Shown: in pieces, positions 53,297-64,000 of the stretch
Layout of the letters: each line of letters begins with the position of its first letter
Numbering within the stretch: position 1 is the first letter of the stretch
Position numbers and translations under genes: made by a program
Assembly: GCA_902725215.1 (NCBI GenBank)
Contig: CACUVI010000027.1
Coordinates: forward strand, 173,455-237,454
Direction of reading: 5' to 3'
DNA length: 64,000 nucleotides
From: Rhodospirillaceae bacterium LM-1
Lineage (GTDB): Bacteria; Pseudomonadota; Alphaproteobacteria; Rhodospirillales; WMHbin7
Notes under the pieces: generated by a model
Database searches by the model: none
What the model saw: only the letters and a program-made list of their open reading frames with translations
Told to the model about the DNA's origin: nothing

Positions 53297-55060
53297 ATGA
53301 GTCACGACCACGATCTCAACGGCGCGGAAATCCTATTGAAAGCCCTGACAGAACAGGGCGTCGAGGTCGTCTTCGGCTATCCTGGCGGCGCCGTTTTGCC
53401 GATCTATGACGAAATTTTCAAGCAGAACCGGCTGCGCCATATCTTGGTGCGCCACGAACAGGCCGCCGTCCATGCGGCGGAAGGCTATGCCCGTTCGACC
53501 GGCAAGGTCGGCTGCGTGCTGGTTACCTCTGGCCCCGGTTCGACCAATGCCGTCACCGGCCTTTTGGACGCCATGCTGGATTCCACGCCGATGGTCTGCC
53601 TCACCGGCCAAGTGCCGACCAGCCTGATCGGCAACGACGCCTTCCAGGAAGCCGACACCACCGGCATCACGCGGCCTTGCACCAAGCACAATTATCTGGT
53701 CAAGGACGTGAACGATCTGGCCCGCGTGGTTCACGAAGCCTTCTATGTCGCGAAGACCGGGCGTCCCGGTCCGGTGGTGATCGATCTGCCCAAGGATGTG
53801 ATGACCGCCAAGGGCAAATATGTCGGCATCGGCAAGGTGCGCCATAAATCGTATATTCCCAAGGTTAAAGGCGATCTGGAGCGCATCGAGGAAGCCGCCT
53901 CGCTGATGGCCAGCGCCAAGAAGCCGATCTTGTATTTCGGCGGCGGCGTCATCAATTCGGGCAATGCAGCCATCGATCTGGCCTCGAAGTTGGTCAAGCT
54001 GACAGGATTCCCCTTCACGCAGACCCTGATGGGGCTGGGCTCGGTGCCCGCCTCGAACCCGCAATTCCTGGGCATGGTCGGCATGCACGGCACCTACGAG
54101 GCCAATCTGGCCATGCATGGCTGCGACGTCATGGTGTGCATCGGCGCCCGCTTCGATGATCGCGTCACCGGCAAGACTTCGGCCTTCTCGCCCCATTCCA
54201 AGAAGATTCACATCGACATCGATCCGTCGTCGATCAACAAGAACATCATGGTCGATGTGCCCATCGTGGGCGATGTCGGCCATGTGCTTGAAGACATGAT
54301 CCGCGTGTGGAAGGCCAAGCAGCTGCATGTCGATGAAAAGGCGCTGAAGAGCTGGTGGCGCACCATCGACGGCTGGCGCTCGAAGGATTGCCTGCGCTAC
54401 GCCAACAGCAAGAAGCTGATCAAGCCGCAATACGCCATCGAACGTTTGTACGAATTGACCAAGGATCGCGATCCCATCATCGCCACCGAAGTCGGCCAGC
54501 ATCAGATGTGGGCCGCCCAGTTCGCCAAATTCGACGTGGCTAGGCATTGGCTGACATCGGGCGGCTTGGGCACCATGGGCTTCGGCCTGCCCGCCGCCAT
54601 GGGCGCGCAGGTGGCCTTCCCCGACAAGCTGGTGGTGAACATCGCGGGCGAATCCTCGATCCAGATGAACATCCAGGAGATGGCGACGCTGGCCCAGGAA
54701 CGTCTGGCGGTGAAGATATTCATCTTGAACAACCAGTATCTGGGCATGGTGCGCCAATGGCAGGAATTGCTGCATGGCGGCCGCTATGCCGAAAGCCACA
54801 TGGACGTGCATCCCGATTTCGTGAAGCTGGCCGAGGCCTACGGCGCCAAGGGCAGGCGCGTCGACAAGCCCGCCGAACTCGACGCCGCGATCATGGAAAT
54901 GATCGAAACGCCGGGCGCTTTCATTCTGGATGTGCGCACCGACGCCTCGGAGAACGTATTCCCGATGATTCCGGCGGGGGCTGCGCACAACGAAATGCTG
55001 ATGGGGCCTGAGGACGAGGCGGAAAATCCGTCAAGCGAAGACGGCATGGTTCTGGTGTAA
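53297..55060 (+). CDS. ilvB: Acetolactate synthase large (catalytic) subunit
   Basis: A 587-residue thiamine-diphosphate enzyme, first of the common branched-chain amino-acid pathway. The cofactor-activating Glu is in VRHEQAAVHAAEGYARS near residue 55; the FAD-binding middle domain contains GMHGTYEANLAMHGCD; the TPP-binding region is NIAGESSIQMNIQEMA ending ILNNQYLGMVRQWQELLHGG. The GE in place of GD in the TPP motif is usual in alphaproteobacterial enzymes. The 53-base leader shows no leader peptide or attenuator. ilvN and ilvC follow on the same strand. Confidence 0.96.
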   Translation: MSHDHDLNGAEILLKALTEQGVEVVFGYPGGAVLPIYDEIFKQNRLRHILVRHEQAAVHAAEGYARSTGKVGCVLVTSGPGSTNAVTGLLDAMLDSTPMVCLTGQVPTSLIGNDAFQEADTTGITRPCTKHNYLVKDVNDLARVVHEAFYVAKTGRPGPVVIDLPKDVMTAKGKYVGIGKVRHKSYIPKVKGDLERIEEAASLMASAKKPILYFGGGVINSGNAAIDLASKLVKLTGFPFTQTLMGLGSVPASNPQFLGMVGMHGTYEANLAMHGCDVMVCIGARFDDRVTGKTSAFSPHSKKIHIDIDPSSINKNIMVDVPIVGDVGHVLEDMIRVWKAKQLHVDEKALKSWWRTIDGWRSKDCLRYANSKKLIKPQYAIERLYELTKDRDPIIATEVGQHQMWAAQFAKFDVARHWLTSGGLGTMGFGLPAAMGAQVAFPDKLVVNIAGESSIQMNIQEMATLAQERLAVKIFILNNQYLGMVRQWQELLHGGRYAESHMDVHPDFVKLAEAYGAKGRRVDKPAELDAAIMEMIETPGAFILDVRTDASENVFPMIPAGAAHNEMLMGPEDEAENPSSEDGMVLV

Positions 55061-55070
55061 GGGGATGGAC

Positions 55071-55589
55071 ATGACAGGCAAGCATCATCCGCACAAGCAT
55101 CGCCATACCATCGCCGTTCTGGTCGACAATGAGCCGGGCGTTCTGGCCCGCGTGATCGGCCTGTTTTCGGGGCGCGGCTACAATATTGAAAGTTTGACGG
55201 TGGCCGAAGTGGCGGCGCGCGAGAATCTGTCGCGCATCACCATCGTCACGTCCGGCACGGCGCAGATCGTCGAGCAGATCAAGGCGCAATTGTCGCGTCT
55301 GGTGCCGGTTCACAAAGTGGTCGATCTGACCAAGGATGGCCCGGCGGTCGAACGCGAACTGGCCTTGGTGAAAGTGGTGGGCATTGGCGAGAAGCGGGTC
55401 GAATCCTTGCGCATCGCCGATATTTTCCGCGCCCGCACGGTGGACGCCACCAACGAATCCTTCGTCTTCGAAATCGTGGGCCGATCCGACAAGATCGACG
55501 CCTTCATCAATCTCATGGAGCCTTTGGGCTTGGTCGACGTGTCGCGTACCGGCGTCGTCGCCATCGCCCGTGGAACGCAACCGCTTTAA
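55071..55589 (+). CDS. ilvN: Acetolactate synthase small (regulatory) subunit
   Basis: A 172-residue regulatory subunit with an N-terminal ACT domain: RHTIAVLVDNEPGVLARVIG and FSGRGYNIESLTVAE, the valine-binding site, followed by a C-terminal ACT-like domain. It stimulates the large subunit and confers feedback inhibition. ATG 55071 lies six bases after AAGGGG and is preferred over ATG 55065, which abuts the site. It follows ilvB by ten bases and precedes ilvC by 30. Confidence 0.95.
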   Translation: MTGKHHPHKHRHTIAVLVDNEPGVLARVIGLFSGRGYNIESLTVAEVAARENLSRITIVTSGTAQIVEQIKAQLSRLVPVHKVVDLTKDGPAVERELALVKVVGIGEKRVESLRIADIFRARTVDATNESFVFEIVGRSDKIDAFINLMEPLGLVDVSRTGVVAIARGTQPL

Positions 55590-56639
<1,050 letters not shown>

Positions 56640-56660
56640 GCTGTCGGCTTTCAGCATAAG

Positions 56661-56698
56661 AAAAGGGCTGGAGATATTTCTCCAGCCCTTTTTCTTTT
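56661..56698. terminator. Intrinsic terminator after ilvC (bidirectional)
   Basis: AAAAGGGCTGGAG (56661-56673) pairs perfectly with CTCCAGCCCTTTT (56680-56692) around ATATTT and is followed by TTCTTTTTC. The A-run on the left gives a T-run on the other strand, so it can also end the leftward chemoreceptor transcript. Confidence 0.92.
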
Positions 56699-56718
56699 TC
56701 TGCCGCTGACCGCGGCCT

Positions 56719-58437
56719 CTACGCCGCCGATCCCTTGCGGATGTGCAGCAGGAAGTCATCGACTTGACTGCGCAGGCGCTCGGCGTTCTTGGCCAATTCG
56801 GACGAAGCCGACAAAACGCTTTCCGACGACGTGCCGGTGCTTTCGGCGCCCTGGCTGACTTCGACGATATGTTCCGAAACGTCCCTGGCCCCCATGGCCG
56901 CCAGTTGGGCATTGTGGGCTATTTCGCCGGTCGCGGCACCCTGCTGCTCCACGGAATTGGTGATGCTGGCCGCGATGTCGTTGATCTGGGTGATGGTTTT
57001 GGCGATGCTGCGGATGGCGTCCACCGTGTCGTTGGTGGCCGATTGCACCGACGAAATCTGCTGTGTGATGTCCTCGGTCGCCTTGGCGGTTTGGTTGGCC
57101 AGATTCTTCACCTCGTTGGCGACGACGGCGAATCCCTTGCCCGCTTCGCCCGCGCGCGCCGCTTCGATCGTGGCGTTCAGGGCCAGAAGATTTGTTTGCG
57201 AGGCGATGTCGTTGATCAGGCTGACCACTTCGCCGATGCGGTTGGCGGCTTCCGCCAAGCCTTGAATCAATGTGTCGGCGCGTTCTGCCTCTTGCACGGC
57301 GTTTTGGCTAATTTGCGACGATTGCTCGACCTGATGGCCGATGGCGTTGATCGACGCGGACAATTCCTCGGCTGCGCTGGCCACCGCCTGCACATTGGCC
57401 GAGGCGCGCTCCGACGATTGGGCGACGTCGTTGGCGCGATGCGTGGTGTCCTTGGCCACCGATGACATGTTCTCCGCCGTGCTTTGCATTTCGCTGGCCG
57501 CCGAAGCGACGCTGCCGATGACTTTGCCGACGTCGCGTTCCAGCTTGTCGGCCATGGTCAACATGTCCTTCAAGCGCTTTTCTTCCGTCCGGCGTTCCAC
57601 TTCGCGCTGCTCGATCTGCAGGCGGTCCATCTCGCTCAACTTGTCCAGGAAGATGCGCAAGGCATGCGCGATCTTTCCGAATTCATCCTTGCGTTCAGGC
57701 TTCAGGTGCAGGGAATCGGCGGGCGCCTTGGCCATCACCCCGTCGATGTCCTGTTCGACGTAATGCAATAGGCGACCGATCATCAAGTAAAGATAGGCGC
57801 CGCCGGAACCGGCGATCAAAAGGGCGATGCCGCCAGCCACCAGCATGGTCAAGATAAGCTGATCGCCCATCTTCTTCACGTCGTCAGAACTGTTGGCCAA
57901 GTCAGACATGCGGTCGAATGTTTCGACTTGAATTTGAGACGCCAATTCATCCAGCTTGAGGATGATGCCTTCGCTGCCCTGGCTGAATTGTTCAAGCAGT
58001 TCGCCGCCACGGACCTTGTTGCCGCGGAAGGTTTCGGCCATTTCCTGGCCCAGCGGAATCATATGCGGCAATTCGCCCATCAATTCCTCGAGGCCTTTGG
58101 AAATTTCCGTCAATCCAAGTTCGTTGGAAAAGTTGAGGGCCGCTTCGGCGGTCTGCTCGAACTTGGCGCCAAATTCTTGCGCCCGCTCGTAGCTCTCCGA
58201 CTCGCCAGTCAGCGCGGCGTTCAGGAATCCGTTGCGCATCGACTGAACATCCGACTTGGCTTCCCGGATGGAATCAAGCAAAGGCACGCCGAAATTCGAC
58301 ACTTTCGCGACGTCTTGCTCCATAGCCAGCAGAACGGGCTTCTGCGCGATAAGACGAGAAACGACAAAACTAGACGACGCGATCGACGCCAAGAGGATTG
58401 CCGCCATGATCAGCAGCACCTTCAGCTTAACAGTCAT
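56719..58437 (-). CDS. Methyl-accepting chemotaxis protein
   Basis: A 572-residue chemoreceptor. TM1 lies at about residues 4-26, a periplasmic four-helix-type sensor follows to about 205, then TM2 ([20 protein letters not shown]), a HAMP domain and a long coiled signalling domain whose hairpin tip is [20 protein letters not shown] with [15 protein letters not shown]. No C-terminal pentapeptide for CheR is seen. Ligand unknown. The start at 58437 has a GGAGGGATGT site and puts TM1 at the N-terminus; the longer frame adds 29 unlikely residues. It shares the ilvC terminator region. Confidence 0.93.
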   Translation of the reverse strand: MTVKLKVLLIMAAILLASIASSSFVVSRLIAQKPVLLAMEQDVAKVSNFGVPLLDSIREAKSDVQSMRNGFLNAALTGESESYERAQEFGAKFEQTAEAALNFSNELGLTEISKGLEELMGELPHMIPLGQEMAETFRGNKVRGGELLEQFSQGSEGIILKLDELASQIQVETFDRMSDLANSSDDVKKMGDQLILTMLVAGGIALLIAGSGGAYLYLMIGRLLHYVEQDIDGVMAKAPADSLHLKPERKDEFGKIAHALRIFLDKLSEMDRLQIEQREVERRTEEKRLKDMLTMADKLERDVGKVIGSVASAASEMQSTAENMSSVAKDTTHRANDVAQSSERASANVQAVASAAEELSASINAIGHQVEQSSQISQNAVQEAERADTLIQGLAEAANRIGEVVSLINDIASQTNLLALNATIEAARAGEAGKGFAVVANEVKNLANQTAKATEDITQQISSVQSATNDTVDAIRSIAKTITQINDIAASITNSVEQQGAATGEIAHNAQLAAMGARDVSEHIVEVSQGAESTGTSSESVLSASSELAKNAERLRSQVDDFLLHIRKGSAA

Positions 58438-58795
58438 ACATCCCTCCGGGTGGTAACCGGTTGACCCCGGTTGATTCTCACCATGGGAATCTAACCGATC
58501 AAGAAATCCATTACGAGATGTCATTTTAGGATTTCAGGTAATCAAAAAATCATCAGCTCGCTTTATAAGAGGATGGCTTAAATCATAAACAATTTTATTA
58601 GATTTTTATTAAATACAGATTGTTGGCGCCAGTCCCGATGGCGTTTGCATCGCAGCAATGTCGCATTTTGATTTGGGTCAATGTGGCCGCGTCTTGCTCA
58701 GTCGTCAAATTCCGTGGGCAATCAGGCAGGAGAACTGCGAGTACCTTCCAGACTGAGAGCAATGGCGGAGAATCTGTGCGTTCTGGAGAGAAAAT
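58438..58795. other. 358-bp intergenic region between chemoreceptor and ModE-like gene
   Basis: An AT-rich block near 58540-58620 probably holds the chemoreceptor promoter. CCGGTTGA is repeated at 58457 and 58467, one turn of the helix apart, close to the chemoreceptor start. Small open frames to the right (for example from 58681) extend antisense into the ModE-like gene and are not convincing. No RNA gene was seen. Confidence 0.5.
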
Positions 58796-59224
58796 TCAAC
58801 CAGATGCAGCGCTATCCGAGGACTTGGCGCTTGAACGCCTTTTCCCGGAGCAACCTTTGTCCTCGGGCTTTCCCAGCTTGGGATGTTCTGCGATCATTCG
58901 CTCCAGAACTTCCAGTTCCCTCTCGATGGCTGACTCGGCCTTTATTTCCACTTGGCGGTAAAGGTCGATGACGGCCAGTCCGGTTGGGGTCAGGCTGGCT
59001 CCGCCCCCTTTGGCGCCGCCGAAGCTGGCCGCTACGACCGGTTCCCTGAAAGCCCGGTTCATTTCGTCAACCAGCAGCCAAGCGCGGCGATATGACATGC
59101 CCTGGTCCTTGGCTGCGGCGGTGATCGAGCCAGTGCGCCCGATGGCGGCCAGCAGGTCCGTCTTGCCCGGCCCCAAGGCGGCAAAGGAACAGAGTTTGAT
59201 GCGGATCTTCAAGTTGCGGGTCAT
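58796..59224 (-). CDS. ModE-type winged-helix transcription regulator (N-terminal domain only)
   Basis: A 142-residue DNA-binding protein with the LysR-like winged helix of ModE: GKTDLLAAIGRTGSITAAAK, then MSYRRAWLLVDEMNRAF and GGGASLTPTGLAVIDLYR. The molybdate-binding TOBE domains of full ModE are absent; instead a basic, Ser/Lys-rich tail follows. Single-domain relatives regulate molybdenum or other metabolic genes. ATG 59224 overlaps the cupin gene stop (ATGA) and has no ribosome binding site, so it is translated by coupling. Targets unknown; moaA and mogA in this window are candidates only by function. Confidence 0.85.
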   Translation of the reverse strand: MTRNLKIRIKLCSFAALGPGKTDLLAAIGRTGSITAAAKDQGMSYRRAWLLVDEMNRAFREPVVAASFGGAKGGGASLTPTGLAVIDLYRQVEIKAESAIERELEVLERMIAEHPKLGKPEDKGCSGKRRSSAKSSDSAASG

Positions 59225-59751
59225 GTTCGGGATTCGAAAGCAGGGGGGCGAAACAGGTCTTCGATCAGACGCGCTTGGTTTGGCCATTCGTCAAGCAAGG
59301 CCCGTTTGTCCAAGGCGTGTTCGTAATCGTCGAAATCAAAGCCAGGGGAGACCGTGCAGCCCAAAAGGGCGAACGAGCCGCCAGGAAGCAGGCGCGACCC
59401 TTGCCAAGCTCCGGCGGGAACGTGGGCTTGGGGCCGCTGGCCGGCTGCAATGTCTTGGCCCAGATGAAGAACGCTCGAGTCGCCGCCTGGGAATAGTTGA
59501 AGCATTTCAACTGGATCGCCAAGATAGAAATGGAAAATCTCACAGCTCTTCAGGCGATGGAGGGCCGAGACAGTATCGGCGGTCAGCAAGTAATAAATGG
59601 CGGTGCCGATGGAACGGGCGCTGCCATAATGGGCGGGAAGGGCGGAAGCGGGAAGCTGATAGGCCTCCCGCCAAGTCTCGACGAACCATCCCCCTTCCGC
59701 CGGGTGCGGCTTCAGCCCCAGAAGGCGGACAACCTCCTGGGCATCGATCAC
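59221..59751 (-). CDS. Cupin, DUF985 family
   Basis: A 176-residue small cupin. EVVRLLGLKPHPAEGGWFVE at the N-terminus, SIGTAIYYLLTADTVSALHR, EIFHFYLGDPVEMLQLFP and HVPAGAWQGSRL are the DUF985 hallmarks, with His residues placed to bind a metal. Related proteins act as epimerase-like or sugar-binding enzymes, but the function is not established. It starts at GTG overlapping the stop of the 99-residue protein gene (GTGA), and its own stop overlaps the ModE-like gene, giving a tightly coupled trio. Confidence 0.88.
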   Translation of the reverse strand: MIDAQEVVRLLGLKPHPAEGGWFVETWREAYQLPASALPAHYGSARSIGTAIYYLLTADTVSALHRLKSCEIFHFYLGDPVEMLQLFPGGDSSVLHLGQDIAAGQRPQAHVPAGAWQGSRLLPGGSFALLGCTVSPGFDFDDYEHALDKRALLDEWPNQARLIEDLFRPPAFESRT

Positions 59752-60047
59752 TCGGGCAGCTTGCCGGTCAGCAGGAAGTCGGCCAGGGCCAGGGCCTTTT
59801 CGCTGCCGCCCTCGTTATATTGTTTGGTCCTTTCGACAATCCAATCCTTAACCTCGGCATGATCGACCGGGGTTTTGGCCATCAAAGCGACCAGAATGGC
59901 TTGGCTGGCCAGCAAATGGGCTGAAATGTCGTCAAGGGCTTCGAAAAGGCGCTGCTGCGAATCGCTCTGGCTGTCCGACATCGTCTGGATGTCACGGCCA
60001 AGATTGTTCAGCAAGCCCTGGATATGGTTGAGCAGGATCTGCGACAT
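59748..60047 (-). CDS. Small helical protein of unknown function
   Basis: A 99-residue protein, acidic and predicted all-helical (SQILLNHIQGLLNNLGRDI, then QQRLFEALDDISAHLLASQA), with no Cys and no membrane segment. A good AGGAAG ribosome binding site lies eight bases before its ATG. It heads the coupled trio with the cupin and ModE-like genes. I do not recognise the family; the helical repeat pattern suggests a coiled-coil or bundle partner protein. Confidence 0.7.
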   Translation of the reverse strand: MSQILLNHIQGLLNNLGRDIQTMSDSQSDSQQRLFEALDDISAHLLASQAILVALMAKTPVDHAEVKDWIVERTKQYNEGGSEKALALADFLLTGKLPE

Positions 60048-60221
60048 GGAATTCTTCCTCTATAAGGTCCTGAAATCGCCAGAAGGATAGCCCGACTTCT
60101 CGCGTCTGTCATGTCCTATCGCGGCCTTTTTCCAAACAAAGGGCGCTAAGGAAGACTTAACGCGAATGGGGGATCATCACTATATATGGGGGGAAGGGAC
60201 ATGGAAGATTTGCAAGGATGA

Positions 60222-60653
60222 ATGCGCATGGGGCTTTTCTCGTCCGACGATTCGAGCAGCGTATCTAACGCGGTCGCGGTTGATCCCGCTTGGGCTAAAT
60301 CCCCCAAAGGGCATTTCCACCGGTTGATCAGCCTGGAGCCGGATCAGGTTGGCCTGCCGGGCCAGGGCGGCGTCTATGTCGTCTGGCATAAGGGCGTCAG
60401 GCCTGAATGGGTTTATGTGGCCTCTGACGACGACCTGGGCCAAGCCTTGATGCGCGCCCTCGATGACGAAGAGATTTTCAGCTACGAACCCAGGGGGGGG
60501 CTGTGGTGCACTTGGTCGTTCATTCGCCCGGAATACCGCGATGGAGCCGTTTTGTATCTGCGCCGCTTGCTAAAGACGGTGGTCGAGCCGCGTCCCGGCG
60601 ATGAAATCGACGAGGAAAAGGTGAAGCCTGTTGCCGTCCTCCCCCCAGGTTAG
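60222..60653 (+). CDS. Protein of unknown function, degenerate GIY-YIG-like pattern
   Basis: A 143-residue protein. Residues about 46-80 read GQGGVYVVWHKG, EWVYVASDDDLGQAL, which resembles the GVY...VYVGxTxNLxxRL strands of the GIY-YIG fold, but the usual catalytic Arg and Glu are not evident, so nuclease activity is unlikely. The N-terminus is Ser/Asp rich. The start is ATG 60222 or ATG 60228; AAGG stands four or ten bases before them. It lies alone between the divergent small-protein gene and pccB. Family not recognised. Confidence 0.65.
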   Translation: MRMGLFSSDDSSSVSNAVAVDPAWAKSPKGHFHRLISLEPDQVGLPGQGGVYVVWHKGVRPEWVYVASDDDLGQALMRALDDEEIFSYEPRGGLWCTWSFIRPEYRDGAVLYLRRLLKTVVEPRPGDEIDEEKVKPVAVLPPG

Positions 60654-60718
60654 CATCATATAAATATGGAATAGGTATGGCCTACCTTGATGGGGGGTTA
60701 TTTACCCGCCCAATTTTC

Positions 60719-60739
60719 TTGCATGATGCTTTGATGCAA
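60719..60739. promoter_or_regulatory. Inverted repeat upstream of pccB
   Basis: TTGCAT (60719-60724) and ATGCAA (60734-60739) are separated by nine bases, 52 bases before the pccB start. Regulators of propionate and acyl-CoA carboxylation in alphaproteobacteria (PccR/ScfR type) bind short palindromes with a TTTGCAAA core, so a related site is conceivable; the half-sites here are more widely spaced. Confidence 0.35.
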
Positions 60740-60791
60740 GGTATCCGATAGCTACGTATATCTGCCAAGCAAAAGCGGGGACGTCCAAGGT

Positions 60792-62324
<1,533 letters not shown>

Positions 62325-62341
62325 GGGGAGAGGGAGAGAAC

Positions 62342-64000
62342 ATGACCGCCAAGAAAACCGCGAAGCCCGCCCCCAAAGCCAAGGCGAAGACGAAGCCAGC
62401 CGCCAAGGCCAAAGCAGGGCCTTTGTTCGACAAAATCCTGATCGCCAATCGCGGCGAGATCGCTTGCCGCGTCATCAAATCCTGCCAGAAGCTGGGCATC
62501 AAGACGGTCGCCGTCTATTCCGACGCCGACAAGGATGCCCTGCATGTGGCGATGGCCGACGAGGCCGTGCATATCGGCCCGCCGCCGTCGGCGCAAAGTT
62601 ATCTGCTCATCGACAGGATCGTTGACGCGTGCAAGAAAACGGGCGCTCAGGCCGTGCATCCGGGCTATGGATTCTTGTCGGAGAAGCAGGAGTTCCAGGC
62701 AGCGCTCGCCAAGGCGGGCATCGCCTTCATCGGCCCGGGGGCGAAAGCCATCTACGCCATGGGCGACAAGATCGAATCGAAGAAGCTGGCGAAGGCTGCT
62801 GGCGTCAACACCGTGCCCGGCTATCTGGGCGTGATCAAGGACGCCGAGGAGGCCGTGAAGATCGCCAAGGGCATTGGCTATCCGGTGATGGTGAAGGCTT
62901 CGGCGGGCGGCGGCGGCAAGGGCATGCGCGTGGCCTGGAACGATGCCGAATGCCGCGAAGGCTTTCGCTCGGCCACCGCCGAGGCGAAATCCAGCTTTGC
63001 CGACGACCGCGTTTTCATCGAGAAATTCATCGAGGAGCCGCGCCATATTGAAATCCAGATTCTGGCCGACAGCCATGGCAACACGCTGTATCTGGCCGAG
63101 CGCGAATGCTCGATCCAGCGCCGCCATCAGAAGGTGATCGAAGAGGCGCCGTCGCCCTTCCTGGACGCCAAGACCCGCAAATCCATGGGCGAGCAGGCCG
63201 TCGCCTTGGCCAAGGCGGTCGATTACGTCTCGGCCGGTACGGTGGAGTTTATCGTCGACGCCAAGCGCAATTTCTATTTCCTGGAAATGAACACCCGCCT
63301 GCAGGTCGAACATCCGGTGACCGAGAAGATCACCGGCATCGATCTGGTGGAGTGGATGATCCGCGTAGCGGCGGGCGAGAAGCTGCCCATGAAGCAGGCA
63401 GACATCAAGATCAACGGCTGGGCTATTGAATCGCGCGTCTATGCCGAAGATCCGTTTCGAAACTTTCTGCCCTCGACGGGGCGCTTGATCCGCTACAACC
63501 CGCCCGAGGAATCGGAATCGGTGCGCGTCGATACCGGCGTGTACGAGGGCGGCGAGATCAGCATGTTCTACGATCCGATGATCGCCAAGCTGATCACCTA
63601 TGGCAAAAACAGGACCGAGGCCATCGCCTTCATGCGAGAAGCCCTGGATCGCTTCTTTATCCGCGGCGTTTCGCACAACATTCCCTTTCTGGCCTCGCTG
63701 ATGAGCCAGCAGCGTTTCGTGGAAGGCCGCTTGACCACCAACTTCATCGCCGAGGAGTACAAGAACGGCTTCAACGCAGCCGACCTGCCGCCCGAAGATC
63801 CGGCGATTCTGGCTTGCGTGGCGGCGGCGGTGCATTTCGCCAATGCCGAACGCAACGCCCGTATTTCCGGCCAGATGCCCGGCCACGAGATGAAGGTGGG
63901 CAATGATTGGGTGGTCAAGCTGGACGATCTGACTTATCCGGTTGAGGTTTCGTCCGCCGATGCGGGTTGGACCGTGATCCTGAAGGGCAAGAAGCAGATC
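62342..64000 (+). CDS. pccA: Propionyl-CoA carboxylase alpha (biotin carboxylase) subunit (partial)
   Basis: The first 553 residues of a protein usually 660-670 long; the biotin-carrier end lies beyond the window. The biotin-carboxylase domain shows [19 protein letters not shown] near residue 31, [13 protein letters not shown], the ATP-grasp glycine loop [16 protein letters not shown], and [21 protein letters not shown] subunit-interaction domain follows. Before the domain lies an unusual 28-residue Lys/Ala/Pro-rich extension ([20 protein letters not shown] onward) resembling histone-like tails. The ATG is preceded by AAGGGGAGAGGGAGAG. Forms an operon with pccB. Confidence 0.95.
   Translation, partial: MTAKKTAKPAPKAKAKTKPAAKAKAGPLFDKILIANRGEIACRVIKSCQKLGIKTVAVYSDADKDALHVAMADEAVHIGPPPSAQSYLLIDRIVDACKKTGAQAVHPGYGFLSEKQEFQAALAKAGIAFIGPGAKAIYAMGDKIESKKLAKAAGVNTVPGYLGVIKDAEEAVKIAKGIGYPVMVKASAGGGGKGMRVAWNDAECREGFRSATAEAKSSFADDRVFIEKFIEEPRHIEIQILADSHGNTLYLAERECSIQRRHQKVIEEAPSPFLDAKTRKSMGEQAVALAKAVDYVSAGTVEFIVDAKRNFYFLEMNTRLQVEHPVTEKITGIDLVEWMIRVAAGEKLPMKQADIKINGWAIESRVYAEDPFRNFLPSTGRLIRYNPPEESESVRVDTGVYEGGEISMFYDPMIAKLITYGKNRTEAIAFMREALDRFFIRGVSHNIPFLASLMSQQRFVEGRLTTNFIAEEYKNGFNAADLPPEDPAILACVAAAVHFANAERNARISGQMPGHEMKVGNDWVVKLDDLTYPVEVSSADAGWTVILKGKKQI

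Noticed and set aside
54640-54740. GE instead of GD in the thiamine-diphosphate motif of acetolactate synthase
   Set aside because: This variant is common in alphaproteobacterial IlvB and is not a sign of inactivity.

Overview
The window is GC-rich, densely coding bacterial chromosome, most likely from an alphaproteobacterium of the Rhodospirillales type. The grounds are a GTTC-N7-GTTC SOS box in front of uvrA (the alphaproteobacterial LexA site), a DivK-type response regulator, a methionine-free BASS/MenA/NnrS repertoire, an anaerobic indolepyruvate oxidoreductase and the gene order rpmI-rplT-pheS-pheT. I cannot name the genus. I see no tRNA, rRNA, CRISPR array or prophage.

Layout. 1-4.5 kb: uvrA (cut by the left edge) and ssb, normally divergent neighbours, are separated by a two-gene low-GC insertion encoding a four-helix MotA/ExbB-like membrane protein with a long helical tail and a single-span partner. 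This resembles the ZorA/ZorB motor of Zorya defence and is the most interesting locus here. 5-11 kb: MenA-type prenyltransferase, BASS transporter, divergent two-component pair, NnrS-like and DUF59 genes. 11-20 kb: EF-hand membrane protein, RimO, secreted protein, HrpB helicase, RluE and TrmH RNA-modification genes, then a FitAB-type toxin-antitoxin pair with a readable promoter and operator. 20-25.5 kb: pheT, pheS, rplT, rpmI (leftward, with a terminator or attenuator hairpin before pheS) and an FkbM methyltransferase. 25.5-29 kb: a repeat-rich stretch around mogA with two related palindromic elements, one of them split by a MITE-like insertion with TTA target duplication. 29-36.3 kb: CheZ-like protein, iorAB, cytidylate-kinase-like protein, pentapeptide-repeat protein, gmhA, hldE and hpf. 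36.3-44.3 kb: yejEF, exported protein, accA, response regulator, M48 peptidase lipoprotein, moaA and divK. 44.3-44.9 kb: a 620-bp gap with a candidate structured ncRNA ending in a strong terminator. 44.9-53.2 kb: PhnD-type sensor kinase, kappa-class GST-like isomerase, acyl-CoA synthetase, EamA transporter, GH114-like protein, DUF1015 protein and miaA. 53.3-56.7 kb: ilvB-ilvN-ilvC with terminator. 56.7-60.7 kb: chemoreceptor, ModE-type regulator, DUF985 cupin and small unknowns. 60.8 kb to end: propionyl-CoA carboxylase beta and alpha subunits (alpha cut by the right edge).

How the genes work together. Housekeeping functions dominate: DNA repair, translation and RNA modification, branched-chain amino acid synthesis, fatty-acid and propionate carboxylation, LPS heptose synthesis. 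Molybdenum-cofactor genes (mogA, moaA, a ModE-like regulator) are scattered. Sensory genes (two histidine kinases, three response regulators, one chemoreceptor, one CheZ-like phosphatase) suggest a motile, metabolically flexible organism. Many adjacent genes overlap by 1-8 bases, and two convergent pairs overlap by about 90-130 bases.
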